64,000 bases of DNA. Source: DATLXU01 sp035575515. GTDB lineage: Bacteria; Acidobacteriota; Blastocatellia; UBA7656. A program made the position numbers and the translations under genes. The stretch is taken from the NCBI GenBank assembly GCA_035575515.1, contig DATLXU010000080.1, positions 1-64,000 of the forward strand. The letters run 5' to 3'. Within the stretch, counting starts at the first letter, position 1, and the number at the start of each line of letters is the position of its first letter. Shown here in pieces: positions 61,321-64,000 of this stretch. The notes under the pieces were generated by a model that saw nothing but the letters and a program-made list of their open reading frames with translations, did no database searches and was not told the DNA's origin.

Positions 61321-61440
61321 TTCTAAGTTCAGGGTTCAGAGTTCAAGATTTCAGATTCCTATTCTTGATTCAAAGCGCCCGGCGAATTAATCAAAAGCTG
61401 AAGCTGGAGCCCGGAACTCTGAACTCAGAATTCGGAACTT
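61321..61440. repeat. intergenic inverted repeat, word GTTCAGGGTTCAGAG
   Basis: Left arm 61321-61351 (AGTTCAGGGTTCAGAGTTC), right arm 61406-61440 (CGGAACTCTGAACTCAGAAT and on). Between two minus-strand genes, touching the stop codon of the upstream one. Same family as 31998-32083. Confidence 0.8.
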
Positions 61441-62624
61441 TATCCCACCTCACTGCCGCATTGCGAGCAGAATCGCGCGCCCGCGTGAAGCGCCGCGCCG
61501 CAGCGATTGCACAGCGTCGGTTTGGTAGAAACAACGGTCGGCTCCGCTGGCCGCGTGCCCATTCCGCTAAGACCGAGCGGGCCTGTTTGCAATCCCACGT
61601 TGAATGATGTAACGGGACTGCTTGCCCCGTAGCTGAATGCGGGAGCGGCATGCTGAGCCGATGGCTTAACGGCAACCTCTGCTGCGAGCAGCTCGATGTC
61701 GTAGGCTTCCTTTCGCACGCGGCTGTCGAAATAGAGCAGCGTGAACGACGTTATCCAGATTGGCAGGCAGAGCAATCCGGCCAGTTCCCAGAACGACGAT
61801 GAAACGATGCTCCACGTCGTATCGGTGAAAAGCTCGCCGCCGCCAAGCCCATAAGCGCGCATGGCGACAATCGCTGGAATTGTCAAAGCAGAAAAAAGCG
61901 ACAGCCTGACGAAGTATGCGAACAACGCTATTGCGCCCGCGCGGTGCCAGTTGTTTCTGCCCAGCCGCGATGCTCGACTTAGCGCAGCACCGGCCCGCTC
62001 GCCTTCGATCATCATTACCTGCGGAACGAACGCCACGCGCGCAAGCACAAGCGACAGAATCATAGCGACTACGGCCACTGCTATTATTCCGACAATGATC
62101 GAAGCCGTGTACATCACCCACGTCGGCAGCGCCGCCGAACTCAACGCCATTATGATTATTCCGGCGATTTGTATTATCACGCCCAGCACTATTGATAAGG
62201 CAAACAGCAGCGCGATTAACAGAACGATTGAAAGAAGGGTGAGCTTTATAAGATCGGGGAGACGCCGCCTGATGACGGAAAACCATTTGCGAAACGTGAT
62301 AGCCTCATTCATCATCAGGTTGTCGCCCACCACGCGCGCAAGCCCCGCGATTGTCGCAACCAGAATGAACAACCAGATGGGATAAGCAATCACGCCAAGT
62401 ATCACCATTCCCGCCGCCTCTTCTCTAGTGTCAATGCTGTAGGAAGTTGAAGCGATTCTCAGGCTCGTAATTCCGTACCAGAAGATCAATGACGCGAGAT
62501 AACCTGCAAGGCTCGGCACGGCTGCGATTGCAACGAGAGGCGTGAAGTTGCGGCGATAGAGTCTGACGGCGCGGTCAATCACGTCGCCCGTTGAGATTGG
62601 CTCAAGGACTGTGAATCGTGGCAT
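61440..62624 (-). CDS. multi-TM membrane protein with C-terminal zinc ribbon
   Basis: 394 residues from ATG 62624. The N-terminus (FTVLEPISTGDVIDRAVRLYRRNF) and the TM pattern (six to eight helices, for example LVAIAAVPSLAGYLASLIFW, LSIVLLIALLFALSIVLGVI) resemble glycerophosphoryl-diester-phosphodiesterase-type membrane or DUF7544-like proteins. The last residues are a zinc ribbon (CNRCGAALHAGARFCSQCG). A TATAAT nine nt before the ATG would make its mRNA nearly leaderless. Upstream of the DUF4129 gene and probably co-transcribed. Function unknown. Confidence 0.78.
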   Translation of the reverse strand: MPRFTVLEPISTGDVIDRAVRLYRRNFTPLVAIAAVPSLAGYLASLIFWYGITSLRIASTSYSIDTREEAAGMVILGVIAYPIWLFILVATIAGLARVVGDNLMMNEAITFRKWFSVIRRRLPDLIKLTLLSIVLLIALLFALSIVLGVIIQIAGIIIMALSSAALPTWVMYTASIIVGIIAVAVVAMILSLVLARVAFVPQVMMIEGERAGAALSRASRLGRNNWHRAGAIALFAYFVRLSLFSALTIPAIVAMRAYGLGGGELFTDTTWSIVSSSFWELAGLLCLPIWITSFTLLYFDSRVRKEAYDIELLAAEVAVKPSAQHAAPAFSYGASSPVTSFNVGLQTGPLGLSGMGTRPAEPTVVSTKPTLCNRCGAALHAGARFCSQCGSEVG

Positions 62625-62633
62625 CGGTGTCAG

Positions 62634-62639
62634 ATTATA
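62634..62639 (-). promoter_or_regulatory. consensus -10 box nine nt before a start codon
   Basis: TATAAT (complement of 62634-62639) ends nine nt before ATG 62624, so the expected transcription start falls within two or three nt of the start codon. No clear -35 element. Confidence 0.45.
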
Positions 62640-62836
62640 ACACGCCGCCAAGCAGCGACACCCGAATGCATCGGCTGCCATCTCGCTTATTGGAGAAGCG
62701 CTCAAAAGAAAACTATTGACCCGAATCTCGATTCAACATTAGTATGGGCGCTATCAGATGAAGTAACAATAATAACGGGCAGAAATCGTCTTACTTACTC
62801 CCCTGAAAGATTGAACCGCTAGTTTTTCTCACCGTT

Positions 62837-63973
62837 ATGGGTAACAGCGATCAACAACGCCCGCAGACTACTGCGGCAAGCAGGCAGGAGGCTGATCCCT
62901 TGAAGCCTGTCGTCCTCGTGATTGACGATGACGACGACACACGCGAATTGATGCGCGCGGTGCTGTCTGGCGACTACGATTGCGACGAGGCTCGGGACGG
63001 CAAGCAAGCTCTCGAAAAGATTTCCGCGAACAGGTACTCCGTTATACTGGCCGATCTGATGATGCCGAACCTTGACGGCTATACTGTCATATGCGAAGTT
63101 GCGGCGCAGGCTCCGACTACGCCCGTTATAGTGGTGACAGGACTTTCCGATTCGCAGAGCGCGATCAAAGCGATGAGGATGGGCGCGTTCGACTACATCA
63201 TCAAGCCGTTTGATCCCGATCAGCTTGATCTGACGGTCAAGCGCGCCATCAGTCATCACGCGATGTCTGAAGCTGCGCGTGCGCACGAGCGACAGGTGGC
63301 CGAGTACGCCGAACAGCTTGAAAAAGCCAACAAGGGCTTGAGCATCGCGCTTGCCGAGCTGGATTCGACTTATCACGCGATACTGAGCGCGCTGACGACC
63401 GCGCTCGAAACGCGCAACATAGAAACGCGCGGGCATTCGGAGCGAGTTGTCATCTACAGCCTCAGGCTTGCGCGCGAGCTTGGGCTTGATGACGCGCAGA
63501 TGCGCGCGCTTGAGCTTGGCGCGTTGCTTCACGACATAGGCAAGATCGGAGTTGAAGACCGCATACTGCTCAAGCCCGAACACCTCACGCCCGTCGAATG
63601 GCGCGAGATGAAGAAGCACACGGAAATTGGCTCGCGAATAATCGAGGGCATACCGCGATTGCGCCCCGCGCTTGCCGTCATCACTCAGCACCACGAGCGA
63701 TGGGACGGCAGCGGTTACCCGGCTGGGCTTGCGGGCGAGCAGATTGACATCAAGGCCCGCATATTCGCCGTCGCCGACGCGCTCGATGCGATCACGTCGA
63801 ATCGCCCTTACGACAAAGCGCGCAGTTTTGAGGAGGCGTGCGACGAGTTGAAACGAGGCGCGGGCAGGCAATTCGATCCTTCAGTGGTTGAGGCGTTTTG
63901 CCGGGTTCCGATTGAAGAGTGGGCGTCGCTTGCGCAGGGCTTGGGATTGGCGGCCAACAGCGGCCAATCATAG
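62837..63973 (+). CDS. response regulator with HD-GYP phosphodiesterase domain
   Basis: 378 residues. The receiver domain (about 24-140) has the acidic pair at 30-31 and the phospho-acceptor Asp73 (VILADLMMPNLDG), plus Thr and Lys in VVTGLS and YIIKPF. A coiled-coil linker follows, then the HD-GYP domain (about 185-360): TRGHSERVVIYSLRLARELG, LLHDIGKIGVEDRIL, ITQHHERWDGSGYPAGL. HD-GYP proteins degrade cyclic di-GMP. The partner kinase is not in the window; CheA at 38.7 kb is a distant possibility. TTG/GTG starts upstream cannot be excluded, but ATG 62837 gives a normal N-terminus. Confidence 0.95.
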   Translation: MGNSDQQRPQTTAASRQEADPLKPVVLVIDDDDDTRELMRAVLSGDYDCDEARDGKQALEKISANRYSVILADLMMPNLDGYTVICEVAAQAPTTPVIVVTGLSDSQSAIKAMRMGAFDYIIKPFDPDQLDLTVKRAISHHAMSEAARAHERQVAEYAEQLEKANKGLSIALAELDSTYHAILSALTTALETRNIETRGHSERVVIYSLRLARELGLDDAQMRALELGALLHDIGKIGVEDRILLKPEHLTPVEWREMKKHTEIGSRIIEGIPRLRPALAVITQHHERWDGSGYPAGLAGEQIDIKARIFAVADALDAITSNRPYDKARSFEEACDELKRGAGRQFDPSVVEAFCRVPIEEWASLAQGLGLAANSGQS

Positions 63974-64000
63974 AAACGCAAGTTTGAATCGTTGATTGTT

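Noticed and set aside
25390..61440. CRISPR array as an explanation for the short tandem words
   Set aside because: The repeats are arms of single inverted repeats with no regularly spaced unique spacers, and no cas gene is present.
62819..63871. A 350-codon minus-strand frame opposite the HD-GYP gene
   Set aside because: The plus strand carries complete receiver and HD-GYP motifs; the antisense product has no pattern.

Overview
The window looks like a chromosomal segment of a diderm bacterium, most plausibly an Acidobacteriota member (Blastocatellia-like). This is inferred from moderately high GC, an LptE-type lipoprotein, lipobox lipoproteins, UppP, several zinc-ribbon membrane proteins, a very long secreted HEAT protein and the overall mix of protein families. 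No rRNA is present, so the assignment is tentative.

Positions 1-2111 are the right end of an integrated element: a truncated phage-type HTH protein, a small Cro/C1-type regulator, a pair of inverted 15-bp operator-like sites, and a tyrosine integrase whose reading frame runs through the terminator and body of tRNA-Phe, the probable attachment target. From 2157 on the gene content is chromosomal. 2.1-6.1 kb: a small membrane protein, uppP, an AhpD-like protein, and two decayed small genes (a frameshifted ABM monooxygenase and a stop-interrupted DUF4440 fragment) flanking a DUF1772 membrane protein. 5.7-12.8 kb, all on the minus strand: an S26 peptidase, two related lipoproteins, a 1086-residue HEAT protein, a TreT-like glycosyltransferase and an unknown small protein. 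13.2-25.4 kb: a candidate small RNA, recA, an RDD protein, rqcH, aroA-aroK, an RsbW/RsbV-like pair, a caspase-fold protein without its catalytic Cys, recR and a polyprenyl synthase. 25.5-35.9 kb: a zinc-ribbon/SUMF protein, a dCache-HAMP sensor without an output domain, exopolysaccharide genes, a DsbD-N-like protein and an unusual protein with four HTH-like repeats. 36-42 kb: cheA-cheW-cheR-cheB, then ribH-nusB upstream. 42.2-45.8 kb: pspA, a two-TM coiled-coil protein and a CDC48/VPS4-like AAA+ ATPase. 46-57 kb: hemolysin-III protein, mutS, an Mrr_N-type protein, a tailed HU protein, ahcY-metK, a radical SAM protein, Memo-AMMECR1, rpsT. 57.7-64 kb: an encapsulin without adjacent cargo, holA-lptE, DUF4129, a zinc-ribbon membrane protein and an HD-GYP response regulator.

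Two observations stand out. First, the PspA / membrane coiled-coil / AAA+ cassette resembles a bacterial counterpart of the ESCRT-III plus VPS4 pair. Second, at least thirteen intergenic inverted repeats, each built from short tandemly repeated words that differ from locus to locus, lie almost exclusively between neighbouring genes on the same strand, often touching a start or stop codon. Three of them share the arm word TCAGTGG, and two of those also share a central 36-nt core, part of which recurs upstream of pspA.
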